DNA of 64,000 nt from Scylla paramamosain (taxonomy: Eukaryota > Arthropoda > Malacostraca > Decapoda > Portunidae): contig NC_087158.1 of NCBI RefSeq assembly GCF_035594125.1, positions 3,328,501 to 3,392,500 on the forward strand, written 5' to 3'. The position numbers and the translations under genes were made by a program. The first letter of the stretch is position 1. Each line of letters begins with the position of its first letter. The notes beneath the pieces were generated by a model. That model did no database searches. It was given only the letters and a program-made list of their open reading frames with translations, and was not told where the DNA came from. This document shows, one piece after another, positions 1 to 20,688 of the stretch.

Positions 1-581
1 TCGCTGACAACACTATTGCCATCTAGGTGGAGCGCGTGGTATGAAACTTCACGTCCTTCTGTTTCTGCATACGTGTATTAGGTGGAGGAAGAACAAGAAA
101 CAAGAACAGGAAGAACAAGAACAAGAACAAAACACTAACAGCAGCAACAACAACAATGCTACCACCACCACCACCACTACTACTACTACTACTATAACTA
201 AAAGCACAATTGAAAGATCACAACCCTCACTACTACTTTACTTTTCATCTTTCCTTTCCTTTCCCTTCACTTTGCTTCGCCTTCTCTCATTCCCCACATT
301 CGCTTCCCTCCACTTCATTCTCCTTCCTCATTCACTTCAGTGCTTTCATTTCCTTTCATTTCCTCACAGATCCTTCTCCTCCCCTCATCTTCCCTTCCCT
401 CTTCTCTCCTCTCCTCTCTCAATCTCTCTTCTCCTTCATTATATCCTTCTTCCGTCGCCTCTCCCCTATTATTCTTGTATTTATCAACTTTCCCCTATTC
501 CGTTATCGTTCCATCTCCTTCCCTATCCTCTTCTTCCTCCTCCTCCTCCTCCTCTTCATCTTTATTTACCTCTTCCTCCTC

Positions 582-656
582 CTCCTCTTCTGAATTTGTA
601 CTTAAGAGAGCAATTCACCCGCCCTTTTTTTTTCTTTTGTCTTTAAGTAGTACAAT

Positions 657-664
<8 letters not shown>
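582..664 (+). repeat. Dispersed direct repeat, copy 1
   Basis: The block contains 'tttgtacttaagaga', then a T-rich run and 'aagtagtacaat' before a pyrimidine tract. A diverged copy in the same order and orientation lies at about 4442-4525. This points to an old segmental duplication or a shared repeat family. Confidence 0.6.
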
Positions 665-734
<70 letters not shown>

Positions 735-813
735 AATATCATTCATTTATTCATTCGTCATCTACGCGTCTGAGTTCGCTCAGTCTCATTTATTTATTAT
801 GAGAATTCGCATC

Positions 814-899
<86 letters not shown>

Positions 900-1026
900 C
901 CTCCTTCCTTTCCTATATTATTCCTCCATTCTCTCCATTCCTTCACACATTCCTCCCTTCCTTCTTGTCTCTCCTTCCTTCGTTCCATCGCTCCATCTAT
1001 TTTTTTCTCTTTTCCTCCCTTCTTCC

Positions 1027-1113
<87 letters not shown>

Positions 1114-1337
1114 GCGCAGGTGTGGTACGTGTGACTTAATTAACACTACCAAGGTTGTCTAAGATCCACAGCTTAACTTCCTCTCACCTCTCCCTTCCTC
1201 TCCCCACTCTCCCTTCTTATCCCTTCTCTCTATCATCCATTCTGTCAATTTCCTCCTCCTCCTCCTCCTTCGTATCTTTCCTCTTCCTCTTTCATATATT
1301 CCCTCCTCCTCCTCCTTCTCCTTTCTCTTTAGACCTT

Positions 1338-1431
<94 letters not shown>

Positions 1432-1546
1432 ATACGTAGTTCCCAAACATAATTTATCTAGTAAGTCACTTTACCTTTTTTTTCCTTCATTTTCTTTTCC
1501 CTTCTGTCCCTTATGACCTCAGTGTTGTGGTGCCTTAAGTTTAATC

Positions 1547-1690
1547 AGTCAGTCAGTCAGTTAGTTAGTTGGTTGGTTAGTCAGTCAGTCAGTCAATCAG
1601 TCAGTCAGTCAGTCAGTCAGCTGGTTAGTTAGTTATATAGTCAGTCAGTCAGTCAGTCAGTCAGCCAATCAACCAATCAATCAGTCAGTT
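1547..1690. repeat. (CAGT)n tetranucleotide repeat
   Basis: A run of imperfect CAGT/TAGT/TGGT tetramers fills this interval. It is the only long tetranucleotide array in the first 5 kb. Confidence 0.85.
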
Positions 1691-2243
1691 TAATTTCTTT
1701 TCATCTTATTTCCTTATTTATTTTGCAATTTACCTTATCTTATTTCTTTCATCTACCTATTCATCTACCTCGAAAAGAAGAAACACGGAGATCGGCATGA
1801 AAAAAGAAAAACAACAACAATAACCACATCACTTCATTCCTCAAACCTTGATGGCGTGACTCGTGAGTGTGCTGAGGCCTGGGCTGGAGTGGAGTCAGGT
1901 TAGGAAGCTTCATCACTCATCAATACACAGACGATCCAGCTCATCCACTCACACTCACAGTTACTACACGAGAACACACAGGCACACAGAGCGGGTGGGC
2001 TGTTGGGTTTACAAGGAGAGGAAGAGAAGAGGAGAGAGTGTGTCAGGGTATGCGCTAATCTGCATGTGTATTAGTATTGGTGGGCGACGTGTGGGAGAGG
2101 ATACTAGGGAGAAAAAGGGGTTAGTTGAACCACCATCATCATCATCATCATCACTACCACCACCACCACCACCACCACCACTGTCCAAAAGAAAACGAGA
2201 CGGTGATAGTGAAAGAAAATGAGAACTGAGAGATATTTAGACA

Positions 2244-2326
<83 letters not shown>

Positions 2327-2818
2327 GCGCCTTCAGTGGTTCCTCATTCGCTATTCATATCAAATTTGCTTCTTAATGTCAATTCAAATCCATGGCGGGG
2401 AGTAATTTTGAATGGTGGGAATACTGGAGTACAGAGGAGGAGGAGGAGGAGGAGGAGGAGGAGGAGGAGGAGAACAACAAGAACATGAACAAGAACAAGA
2501 AAGAACATGAATAAGAACAACAACAAAAAGAGAATAACGGAGGAACACAAAGGAACACAAAAAATACACAGCAGACCAGACTGTTCATGACAAGTTGCAG
2601 TGTCTGATCTGTCACCCATCCAAGCACTAACCAGACCCACCGTTGCTTAACCTCACTGATCGCACGGGAAGCTGTATATTCAACGTGTTATGGTCGATGG
2701 CGAAGTATTAGATCTACGTAGAGTAAGAAGTGCGTAGAGTAAGAGATATAGGAGGATAGTAATGTCGAAGGCTTCTCCCCACCACACCCTCCTACAGTGG
2801 AAAATCTACAACAACAAC

Positions 2819-2851
<33 letters not shown>

Positions 2852-2908
2852 TTACTACTACTGCAACAACTATCTCGACAAAGGAAGCAGAATTAGAACC
2901 TAAAAGCA

Positions 2909-2966
<58 letters not shown>

Positions 2967-3286
2967 GATGAAAAGCGACATTTCATGATAATATTCGGAA
3001 GAATTTAATTGAATTTTGCTCAGATAACGTGTTGAATTTTTGCCCGGATAACGATAATAATAATAACAAGGAGGAGGAGGAGGAGGAGGAGGAGAGGAGG
3101 AGGAGGAGGAGGAGGAGGAGAGGAGGAGGAGGAGAAGAAGACGATGAAGATGAAGAAGAAGAAGAAGAAGATATACATTACATACCGACAAAAAAAGAAA
3201 AGAGGAAGAAAAGGAAGGGAAAAAGGGGAAGGCTGGGACGAGAAGGTAGAAGACAACTTTAGAGCCTCATTCATATATAATTCACG

Positions 3287-3359
<73 letters not shown>

Positions 3360-3406
3360 CATTTTCTTCTTCTATTCTGCTGCAGTCGTAAAACATATCC
3401 TTCATA

Positions 3407-3480
<74 letters not shown>

Positions 3481-3601
3481 CCTATATATTTCTGGTGGGT
3501 GAATACAAGGAGCAACACACAAACTGATTAGGAGAGAATAAAATTTTCTGCCACTAATTGCGTATTGAGACGACACAAGAATAGATAATGTGTCCTCAGT
3601 T

Positions 3602-3686
<85 letters not shown>

Positions 3687-3809
3687 GTCTGTATTATCGC
3701 CCCGCGGCCAGGCAAGACGAGGGCGAGACGAGGACGAGTGAATGAAGCAATTACTATTAATGGGACAGCCATTAACTGCTGAGACAAGACGCGGTAGAGA
3801 CACCACGAC

Positions 3810-3902
<93 letters not shown>

Positions 3903-4112
3903 TGACAAAAATTGCTGATGGTAATGATGATGATGATGAGAAGGAGAACGAGGGACACGAAGACGAAGACGAAGAGGAGGGAGGAGGAGGATGAGAAGCA
4001 GGAGGAGGAGGAGGTGGAGGAAGAAGAGGGCGAAGACGAGGAAGAAGAGGAAGAGGGGGAAGAGTAGGTGTTGGTGAGAAGAGCGGAGAGCAAGATGAGG
4101 AGGAGGATAGTA

Positions 4113-4177
<65 letters not shown>

Positions 4178-4441
4178 TAATAATAATAATAATAATAATG
4201 ATAATAATAATAATAATCAGCGTCACCACCACCACCACCACCACCACCATTACAACCAAAACATCAAACAATCAAATCCCTCCTATACTTTCACTTATTT
4301 CCTTATATTTTATCCTCTGCTTTTCTCTATACAAGTCACACCAGCCTCTACCTACACCACGATACATCACCCAACCAACCACCACATCAGTCTAACCTTC
4401 CCTATTTCTTTCCACTTCATCTTCATCCTCCTCCTCCTCCT

Positions 4442-4525
4442 CCTCATCTTCTGCATTTGTACTTAAGAGATTAATATCCGTTTGTTTTTTTGTTTGTTTT
4501 TTTCCTTCAAGTAGTACAATAATTC
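4442..4525 (+). repeat. Dispersed direct repeat, copy 2
   Basis: Diverged partner of the block at 582-664, with the same motif order. It is flanked by CTC-rich sequence, as copy 1 is. Confidence 0.6.
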
Positions 4526-4908
4526 TCTTTCTCCTCTTTCCCTTCCTCTCTCCCCCTCCCTCTCTCTCTCTGTCTACCTCACAGTACCATGTTCCTCCTA
4601 AGGTTGCAGTGTCCTTATTTCGAGTCCATTCAACACGCTCAAGTGAAAATTACTGAGGCTTTCAAGGGTGTTTTCATAATTCTAGAGATCGTTTAATCCT
4701 TCCACTGTTACTCAGAAATCTTCCCTCAGTCATTAACCACTATATCATTTCCCCTTGCTCCACAGCCCCCTCCAAACATTGAACGAACTAGAAATTGCAA
4801 AATCTATTGTTCTTTTTTCTCCGTCTTTCTTGTGCGTATTTGTAATGGTCTCGTATATTGTTCTTAGTACTGTGAACGGTGTCTTATCGCTGTGAAAGGG
4901 TTAAAATT

Positions 4909-5230
4909 GACTTGCTTACCTTTATATCTCTAACCATTCCAGTCTATTTATTTATTTATTTATTATTATTTTTTTTTTTTCATACACACATACTGTCTTT
5001 ATATACTCGTGTTGTCTTCCTGTCTGTCAACTACAACTATATCTAATTCCCTGTCTTTCTCTTCATCTGCTTGCATCCGACTTGCTTACCTGTATCATCT
5101 CTAACCATTCCTGTCCTTTTATTTTTTTTTTCATACGTACATGCTGTCTTCTCTATGTATTCGATCTGCCTTCCTGTCTATCTTAACTACCTGTCTATCT
5201 TTTCATTCACTTGCCTGTCTGTCCGTCTGT
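4909..5230 (+). repeat. Tandem duplication, period about 170 bp
   Basis: Both units begin with 'gacttgcttacc' (4909 and 5079). Each continues through 'tctctaaccattcc', a T-rich run and a 'tgctgtctt'-like or 'tactgtctt'-like stretch. The copies differ at many positions, so the duplication is old. The rest of 4,530-5,560 shows CTGT-rich low-complexity sequence and no gene. Confidence 0.6.
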
Positions 5231-5569
5231 TATGTATTATCCTCTTCTGTTAACTTGCCTACCTGTCTAACACTTATTATCTTCCTGTTTGTTTGTCAGT
5301 TTAAGGCCCGCGCTAAATTTTCTCCATACTCGTATGTCGACTTTCAAGCGTGTCTGTTTCCCTGAATGTCTGTCTGCACTTCTGCCTCTTACTCCTATGT
5401 CTGTTAGTGCGTATAACGATAGACAGGCAGTGGGGTGGACAGGCAAAGACAGACACAGAGGCAAACAGACAGACAGAGGGGCGGACGGACGGGCGAATCG
5501 CAGTCCTGCCTCGCACACAAAAATATCCACAAATTGCTCGCAAATAAAAGAAATTAAGGTGCAGCGTGT

Positions 5570-5990
5570 GGCAACCCCGCTCCTCCCTCCCCGCCACCAC
5601 CCTGCCTCCCTGTCGCCCCTGCCCGCACCCCTGCCGCCCCCTGCAGTGCCTGCCGGACCCCCTCCTCCCCCTTGCACGGAAATGACATACATTAATAAAT
5701 AGGACTCTGGGAAACACCGCCCCAAATGGATTCCCGACATTGCTGCCACCCCTCCCCTCCCTCCAGCCCCCTCCTCTCCTGTGCCGCCCTTCCCCTCCCG
5801 TGCCGCCCCTCCCTTCCCTCCGACCCCCTCCTCTTCCGTGCCACCCCTCCCTCCGATCCTCTCCTCTCCCGTGCCGCCCCGCCCCTCCCTCCAATCCCCT
5901 CCCCACCCGTGCAGCTCCGCCCCTCCCTCCGCCCCCTACCCCTCCCGTGACGCCCCGCTCCTCTGCCCCGCCCCCTAACTGCAGGCCGCG
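5570..5990. repeat. C-rich (minus-strand G-rich) block
   Basis: This is a long C-dominated plus strand with irregular units such as 'cccctccctccgacc' and 'cccgtgccgcccc'. The minus strand therefore carries many GGGG and GGGGAGG runs. It lies just past the poly(A) signals predicted for the minus-strand CCCH gene. The proline or glycine/arginine frames here are translated repeats, not genes. Confidence 0.75.
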
Positions 5991-6016
5991 AGGGACAAAT
6001 ATTCGCATTTTTTTTT

Positions 6017-6030
6017 TTTATTCTTTTATT
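6017..6030 (-). promoter_or_regulatory. Predicted poly(A) signals of the CCCH gene
   Basis: Two AATAAA hexamers lie on the minus strand, at 6030-6025 and 6022-6017. They are about 580 nt past the CCCH stop codon at 6608 and are followed by a G-rich minus strand. Position and motif suggest the 3' end of the transcript; no cDNA evidence is available. Confidence 0.5.
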
Positions 6031-6607
6031 AATGCAGTATAAATTAAACTTATCTTTTGGAACATATAAATAAATGCAAAACAAACACGCTTCAAGATCC
6101 ATCACCCCGGCACCAGGGCGGCGCGGGTGGGCACCGCTGCACCAGCGCGGCGCCCACACCCACTCCGCCACCTGCTCCACAGGATAATTAAATAAACACA
6201 AATAAACGCACCTGTACACCATCAAAACAAATTCACAGACATGAAGCAGTCAGGCCGCAGCGCCAGGCCGTGCGGCGCCATTAAATACATAAAGACTTGC
6301 CATAAAATATCATATAAATAACAATATATCTAAATTTATCAATGCTAATGCAGAAAAAAAATACAAAGGCTACATATCAATGAACTAAGTGAATGCTTAA
6401 TTTAGTTACAAAGGAAATTCGCTTCCTGTTTAATAAAACATTACTTATGACCCGAAATAAAACTTGTGACCCAATCACAGGAACTCAGCACCCACGCTGC
6501 AGCCACCGCCCCACCACTGGGGGAAGCAGGAGGGGAAGGGGGCGCCGCGCCCTCGCCTCGCTTCCCGGGCCGCGGGCAGCCTGATAACGTCAGCAGCACG
6601 CCGCGCA
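6031..6607 (-). other. Presumed 3' UTR with AU-rich elements
   Basis: This interval follows the CCCH stop codon and has no credible coding frame. On the minus strand it contains TTATTTATA twice (6321-6313 and 6073-6065) and further TTTATTT motifs near 6190-6210. UUAUUUAUU-type sites are the known targets of tristetraprolin-family fingers, so feedback on its own mRNA is possible. That last step is inference. Confidence 0.5.
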
Positions 6608-14479
<7,872 letters not shown>

Positions 14480-16050
14480 GTTAGGGGCCTAGGCGGCGCG
14501 GGTCACTCAGGCTGTGGCGAGGCAAGGGCAGGTGGAGCAGGTGGACGTCATGAAGCGCTGGCGCTGTGCTCATCTTCGATCCTCTGATCTTCTAACTACA
14601 CATCCCATTCCTTTTCCTCTCCCACTACACACTTAAGCTAATCTGTCTGATATACATACCCTCATCTCACACTGAACATATCTCTCAACGATTAATCGAC
14701 GTCATAATTTACTTCACTCTATCTGAACACAATGAGGCAGGGGTAACAGTCCTCCCGGCAGCCCTGCGCCAGCTCTGCACCAAGGCCCCCCAGCCAGGCA
14801 AGAAGGCTACTTCCTTCCTGAACTTCAGTATTCCGACCGCATGTAAACCTTTATATCGAGGCATTTGTATCTCATTAGAAGCTCGACACAGTAGCATTCA
14901 GCGAGCCCCTGCATTAATCAGTGTCCTGGAGGATGGCATTGGAGAGAGACGCGATATTCTACTTTCTTTACACCTCACCATCGCTCAGATATTCGCATCC
15001 CATGTATCCGCAGACAAATCCATCACCAGTACCATAAACCTGTACCGGAGTTCAAACCATAATGAAGCTAACTTTACCTGAAGCTTTGGTCTTGCCTCAA
15101 AACCGTGGTTCGAATGAGTTGCCAAATGAATGAGTGGCACTAGTTACAGCAAACGCTCGTAGCAATGGGTCAAGTTGAGGCAAACGCTGACCTAACAGTG
15201 GGATGTGCCGAGAAAACTTGCTCACAATTAATAAATAATTAGTACTGACCGGACACTGCAGTAGGCGGGAATATGATAGGGAGCTTGAAGTGAAGATTGT
15301 ATCAATATGTGGACGTAAATGAGGTGTTGGCAGTGAGTCTATGCGCTGCCCTCGGTGAGCTGGCTGGTCCTTCACTGCTGTTTGCTGTTCATACGTTCAC
15401 AGCAGGGTTTCTTGGTTAGGAGGCTTCTCAGCACCCCGGGAGTTGGGGACAAATCGGGATATTTCCCGGGACCTCAGGGATTTCTCGCATCAGGTAATAT
15501 TTATACGAAGTAGTGTTAATCCTACATATTTCATTAGTGTAGTATAGGTAAATTATTTGGTAGCTAATTGGAGTGGCAAATAATATTTCACTGAGACAAT
15601 TTTTTTTTTTTTAATTGAGCTGCACATTGGTATGAAAATAGATACATGAAACGATTAAAAAATCAAATTCGTACCTCTCCAGTACACAAGCTAACGTGAT
15701 GAGTGAGGCTAGTACTGGAACGGTACAGGCAAGGACTCTATGTGCTGCGAGGACCTTCCACTCAATGCTGAATTTTTGCTGTCGCAGCGACGGTGGCGCC
15801 TCCAGCGGCCAGAGGGAAGCATTACCCCCAATCGTGTAAGTTTACCATTACTTGCACCATTTGTGAGCTGATTTTTCCTGAGTCATCACGCCCACAAGCT
15901 TCACTGTATATTAATTGGCTGCAGAAATAATAGATTTATGCATTAAGTTTAAATTTGATAGAATGAATGTAATACGTCAATCCCTTCAGTAACTGAAGTT
16001 GCGGGGTACGTACAATCATCCAAAAAATATGGTGACCGCCTCTTGGCAGC
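14480..16050. other. Upstream flank of the CCCH gene, no gene seen
   Basis: Mixed-composition sequence with no long credible frame, tRNA or large repeat. It presumably contains the promoter of the minus-strand CCCH gene. No TATA box can be assigned with confidence. Confidence 0.4.
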
Positions 16051-16065
16051 CGAGTGCCCTTAGAG

Positions 16066-16418
<353 letters not shown>

Positions 16419-16698
16419 CCTTAAAGCAGTGATTCACCTGTTTTTCACAAGGGATTTACTTATAAGCAATTCATGAAAGCTTCCGGGGAGGAAGGGCGTC
16501 GAGGGAAGGAATTATAGAGGAGAGGATAGGGGGACCAGGGAAGACCAAAGGCGTTTGTGCTTCATGAAAAAAAATAATGCTCGTTATGATAATTATTACT
16601 ATTCTAATATTCGTCATCTCAGTAATTATTATGATAATAATAAGAGTAACAAGAACACCAAAAATGGACACCAGCTGAACAAAATTTTACACTTGCTA

Positions 16699-16701
<3 letters not shown>

Positions 16702-16787
<86 letters not shown>
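16702..16787. repeat. (CT)n microsatellite
   Basis: A pure CT run of about 86 bp. Confidence 0.95.
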
Positions 16788-16789
<2 letters not shown>

Positions 16790-16926
16790 GAGATATATGG
16801 GAATTGTAGAGATAGAATGAGAAGTAATAAAAGGAGGGAGAAAGAGGAGTACGGTAGAGATGAGTGATGATGTCATAGACTGCTATTGTATTTATGATTA
16901 TCATTTTTATCATCAATGACAACTTT

Positions 16927-16942
16927 CACACACACACAGACA

Positions 16943-17018
<76 letters not shown>
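16927..17018. repeat. (CA)n microsatellite
   Basis: A CA run with early CAGA interruptions. Confidence 0.95.
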
Positions 17019-17019
<1 letters not shown>

Positions 17020-17711
17020 TGTCACTAAGATGGCAAATTTGTAAGGGCTGGTTTGCTGGGCAATGACTTGCAATATTTATGGGAGGTGTGAAAGAATAAT
17101 AAATAAATAAGTAAAGCACACACACGCACGCCCTCGGACTCCCCTGGTTCCCTAGCCGCTCCTATTTAACCCCTCCCTCCCCGGCCTTTCTTCCCGTAGA
17201 AAGCTTTCATCCTGCTGATAGGTAAATCCCGTGTGAAGAACAAGAGAGTGCTTTAAGGACACTCGGCTGCAAAGAGACAGTCACCATCTATTTTTGAATT
17301 ATCTGATTTGATTTTTATGTTGAGACTCGCCGTGAATTACTAATAAAGCAATCGGTGGGTCTGGTGACTGAGTCCCTCCCGTGCTGCAGGATGGACAGGT
17401 GTAGTGGTGTGCTGTGGTGGTGGTGGTGCAGCACGTGTGCCAGTCACCACGCAACACAGGGGGAGGGTTCTCACAGACGGCTCCAGACCCAAGGAATCCT
17501 CACGGCTCCAAAGTTCTTTAATCTCACCAACTATTTTCACGCCATGACTAACACTCCACAGTATTTAATTTTATCTTATTATCTTTGTGAATGTGAATAT
17601 CCACATTAAAATCGATAGCAGTAATTCCTTTTGAACCTTTGGTGCGGCACAGACACTAGTAGGGAAATACTGTGTTCAAATATATCTTCTTTACTTATTG
17701 CTTTGTTGGGA

Positions 17712-17790
17712 TTCCCATGACCAAGTGGATAGAAGGACAATCTTGGGAACATGAGTGTTTGGTCGCCAGCGTTGAAATCCCTATTGTAAC
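17712..17790 (+). mobile_element. tRNA-like SINE head (decayed)
   Basis: An A-box-like TGACCAAGTGG (17718-17728) and a B-box-like GTTGAAATCCC (17771-17781) lie 53 nt apart, the spacing of an internal Pol III promoter. Acceptor stems do not pair and no CCA-ready end is evident, so this is a tRNA-derived repeat, not a tRNA gene. Confidence 0.45.
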
Positions 17791-17913
17791 TTTATATAAA
17801 AAAAAATACATGTTAGAAAAATGTCCACATTATAATAAACAATATTTCCTCTTTAATATTTATTAACTAGAAGATAAAATGCGTAAACAGACTAACTTTG
17901 CACTATAAATCAG

Positions 17914-18150
17914 ATGGGTCCTCGTGGCCCAGTGGGTAGAGGGATGAACTTTAAGATTAGCGTGAGGGAAGCATGGGCTCGAACCCAACTCGGAACTTGC
18001 AAAAAAATTCAAAGAGCATCCACTCCATAACTATGTGTGCCTATAAAACCCAGTATGGGGATGGAGCCCCCAGGGGAGCTTCTCTCCCCCACCCCCTGTC
18101 CCATCCTGGAAACTACAAGGACCACCAGACTGACTCATTCAGACAGGATA
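17914..18150 (+). mobile_element. tRNA-derived SINE
   Basis: A good A box TGGCCCAGTGG (17925-17935) and B box GGCTCGAACCC (17976-17986) lie 51 nt apart. They are followed by an A-run and a tRNA-unrelated tail to about 18150. The acceptor stem does not close, which argues against a functional tRNA. A related decayed head lies about 207 bp upstream. Confidence 0.6.
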
Positions 18151-18239
18151 GGATATGCTAGAATAGGTTAGGATAGGATTAGATAGGAGCGAGTTAGTTT
18201 GGTGAACCATCTAGTGACCAGAGTATGGATGAGGACAGA

Positions 18240-19370
18240 GTACGGATGAGGAAGCAACAAAAGAAGAAGAAGGATCACCACCGCCAACAGCAGAGGAAGA
18301 AGAAGGACCACCAGCAGCAGAGGAAGAAGAAGGACCATCAACACCAGAGGAAGAAGAAGCACCAGCAGAGGAAGAAGAAGCACCACCACCAGCAGCAGAA
18401 GAAGAAGCCAGCAGCAGAGGAAGAAGAAGGACCACCAGCAGCAGAGAAAGAAGGACCACCAGCAGCAGAAGAAGCCAGCAGCAGAGGAAGAAGGAACACT
18501 ATCAGCAGCAGCAGAAGAAGCCAGCAGCAGAGGAAGAAGGACCACCACCAGAGGAAGAAGGACCACCACCAGAAGAAGAAGGACCACCACCAGAGTAAGA
18601 AGAAGGACCAGCAACAGAAGAAGAAGAACCAGCAGCAGCAACAGAAGAAGAACCTCACCACCAGCAGAGGAAGAAGAAAACCACCACCAGCAGAGGAAGA
18701 AGAAGGACCACCACCAGTAGAAGAAGAATTACCACCACCAGCACCACTCCCACCAGCAGAGGAACAAGAATTAGGGCCACCACCACCAGCAGCAAGAGAA
18801 TAAGAAGGACTACCACCAGCAGAGGAAGAAGAAGTAGGGCCACCACCACCAGCAGCAGAGGAAGAAGAAGGACCACCACCAGCAACAACAGCAGAGAAGA
18901 AGGACCACCATCACCAGCAGAGGAAGAAGGAACACCATCACCACCACCACCAGAAAGAACCAGCAGAAGAGAATGAGGAAGGACCACCACCACCGGCAAC
19001 AGCAGAGGAAGAAGGACCAACACCAGCAGAGGAAGAAGAAGGCAGAAGCAGAGGAAGAAGGACCACCACCAGCAGAGGAAGAAGAAGATGCACCAAAACA
19101 ATAATAAATAAGAGGAAGAAGAAGCACCACGACCATCAGAGGAAGAACAACTAACAACAACAACAACAACAACAGAGGAAGAAGAAGCACCACCACTTAC
19201 ATAAGAGGAAGAAGTACCATCACAGGAACAGCAGCAGCAGCAGCAACGACAGCAGCAACAACAACAGAGGAAGAAGAAGCACCGCCACCACCACCAGCAG
19301 CAGAGGGAGACGAAGAAACACCACCACGAACACCAGAAGAAGACGATGAAACAGCAGCACCATCAAGAGA
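18240..19370 (+). repeat. T-poor GAAGAAG/CCACCAGCAG minisatellite
   Basis: About 1.1 kb built from irregular units of roughly 24-30 bp mixing 'gaagaagaagga' and 'ccaccaccagcagagg'. Thymine is almost absent from the plus strand. Both strands give long open frames for that reason (Lys/Gln/His-rich and Leu/Ser/Phe-rich), and none looks like a protein. I treat it as satellite DNA. Confidence 0.8.
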
Positions 19371-19689
19371 AAAAAAAAAGCTGAAAATGTACCGGTAACA
19401 CAAATAGTATGAGCACCTCACATGAAGTATGAGTCATGATTTTTAAGTGTTACAGCAGCAGTCGATGAGGCCGTATGAACAGTTTGTGGTCATGATTACA
19501 ATGTACTTTCTGATAATATTGACATAATCAATTAATACATTGAAACAGTATGTCAGTTTCAATTAGACACACAAGGCAGATAAAGCACGGAATATAATAA
19601 GTACCTCAGTTAACTTCTAAAATTACTGATATCTTGAATGACTAAGGAATGTCGCAAATCAGAAGCAGAAAATGCTGGACTGTTACTGT

Positions 19690-19978
<289 letters not shown>

Positions 19979-20090
19979 GTAATGATGTGAAAGCCAACAT
20001 TTCTTATTTTAATACATATTTTTAATTTTATTAGTAATTATTTGAAGGAGACATCTTGTTTGACTAGATAACATCTGTATGTGCAGGACT

Positions 20091-20297
20091 TGGATATTTA
20101 ATGTGAGCAGTTCGAAATTCTCTCGCACTTTTAATCACGTTGATCATGTGTGCTCCTCTCATATGATGCCATCGTCAGTCTATTGGTCTGACAGAGATCA
20201 TGCTACAGCTAACCTTCCCACGGTTATTGAAAATTATTTTCCAAGGTGTATTGGAAAAAGTGATTGCTTTGATGTAAGTACTGAAAGGCCACGTTAG
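20091..20297 (+). pseudogene. DDE_Tnp_4-type transposase fragment
   Basis: The frame contains YWSDRDHATANLPTVIENYF followed by FPRCIGKSDCFDVSTERP. This resembles the region of Harbinger/ISL2EU-type (DDE_Tnp_4) transposases around the first catalytic Asp, where the family has a D-C-F-E-x-x-x-E-R-P-like string. Only about 60 residues are recognisable and the frame closes soon after with TAG. It is a dead fragment of a DNA transposon. Family assignment is from memory of the motif. Confidence 0.45.
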
Positions 20298-20581
20298 GTT
20301 CATCAAGGAACGAGACCCTTCCCCTGCTAAGGGTCAAAGTCTTAGCTTCATTATCTCAAGTTTTAGCGTAGTCACTTAGAACAAGAGATGAAGAAGGGGC
20401 ATCCATCTCTCTGACCAGCTCAAACCACAACACAAATGCATTTTGTTTACGTTCACTCTTCATCTCAACATGGCTGACAGCGATGTGGCGTGACGTCACT
20501 GTCACGCTGCCACTGTCACCCTTGTATATAGAGTCCTTGGTACAAGTCACCAGTGAGAGTCGCTTTCGCCACTCCCACCCC

Positions 20582-20688
<107 letters not shown>

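Larger units (their letters stand above)
1..4260. repeat. Dense microsatellite field without genes
   Basis: This stretch is almost wholly simple repeats and pyrimidine-rich spacers. Visible tracts are (CT)n at about 661-732, 820-894, 1029-1112, 1344-1427, 2247-2323, 3411-3475 and 3607-3684; (GA)n at 3291-3358 and 3815-3897; (GGA)n at 2436-2471 and 3069-3134; (ACT)n at 2820-2862; (ATA)n at 2911-2961 and 4116-4217; and (CAC)n at 4224-4249. All open frames here are translated repeats (Ser-Leu, Arg-Glu, poly-Ile, poly-Asn). I see no gene. Confidence 0.9.

Noticed and set aside
41..1439. Ser/Leu-rich open frames at the left end
   Set aside because: They are translated (CT)n and (CTC)n tracts.
5692..6225. 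Gly/Arg-rich frames on the minus strand
   Set aside because: They fall in the C-rich block and show only repeat-derived composition.
17914..17995. Functional tRNA gene
   Set aside because: A and B boxes are present, but the acceptor stem does not pair and a long unrelated tail follows, so a tRNA-derived SINE fits better.
18225..18803. Long Lys/Gln/His-rich open frame on the plus strand
   Set aside because: It is a translation of the T-poor minisatellite; frames on the opposite strand are open too, and no domain or splice structure is seen.
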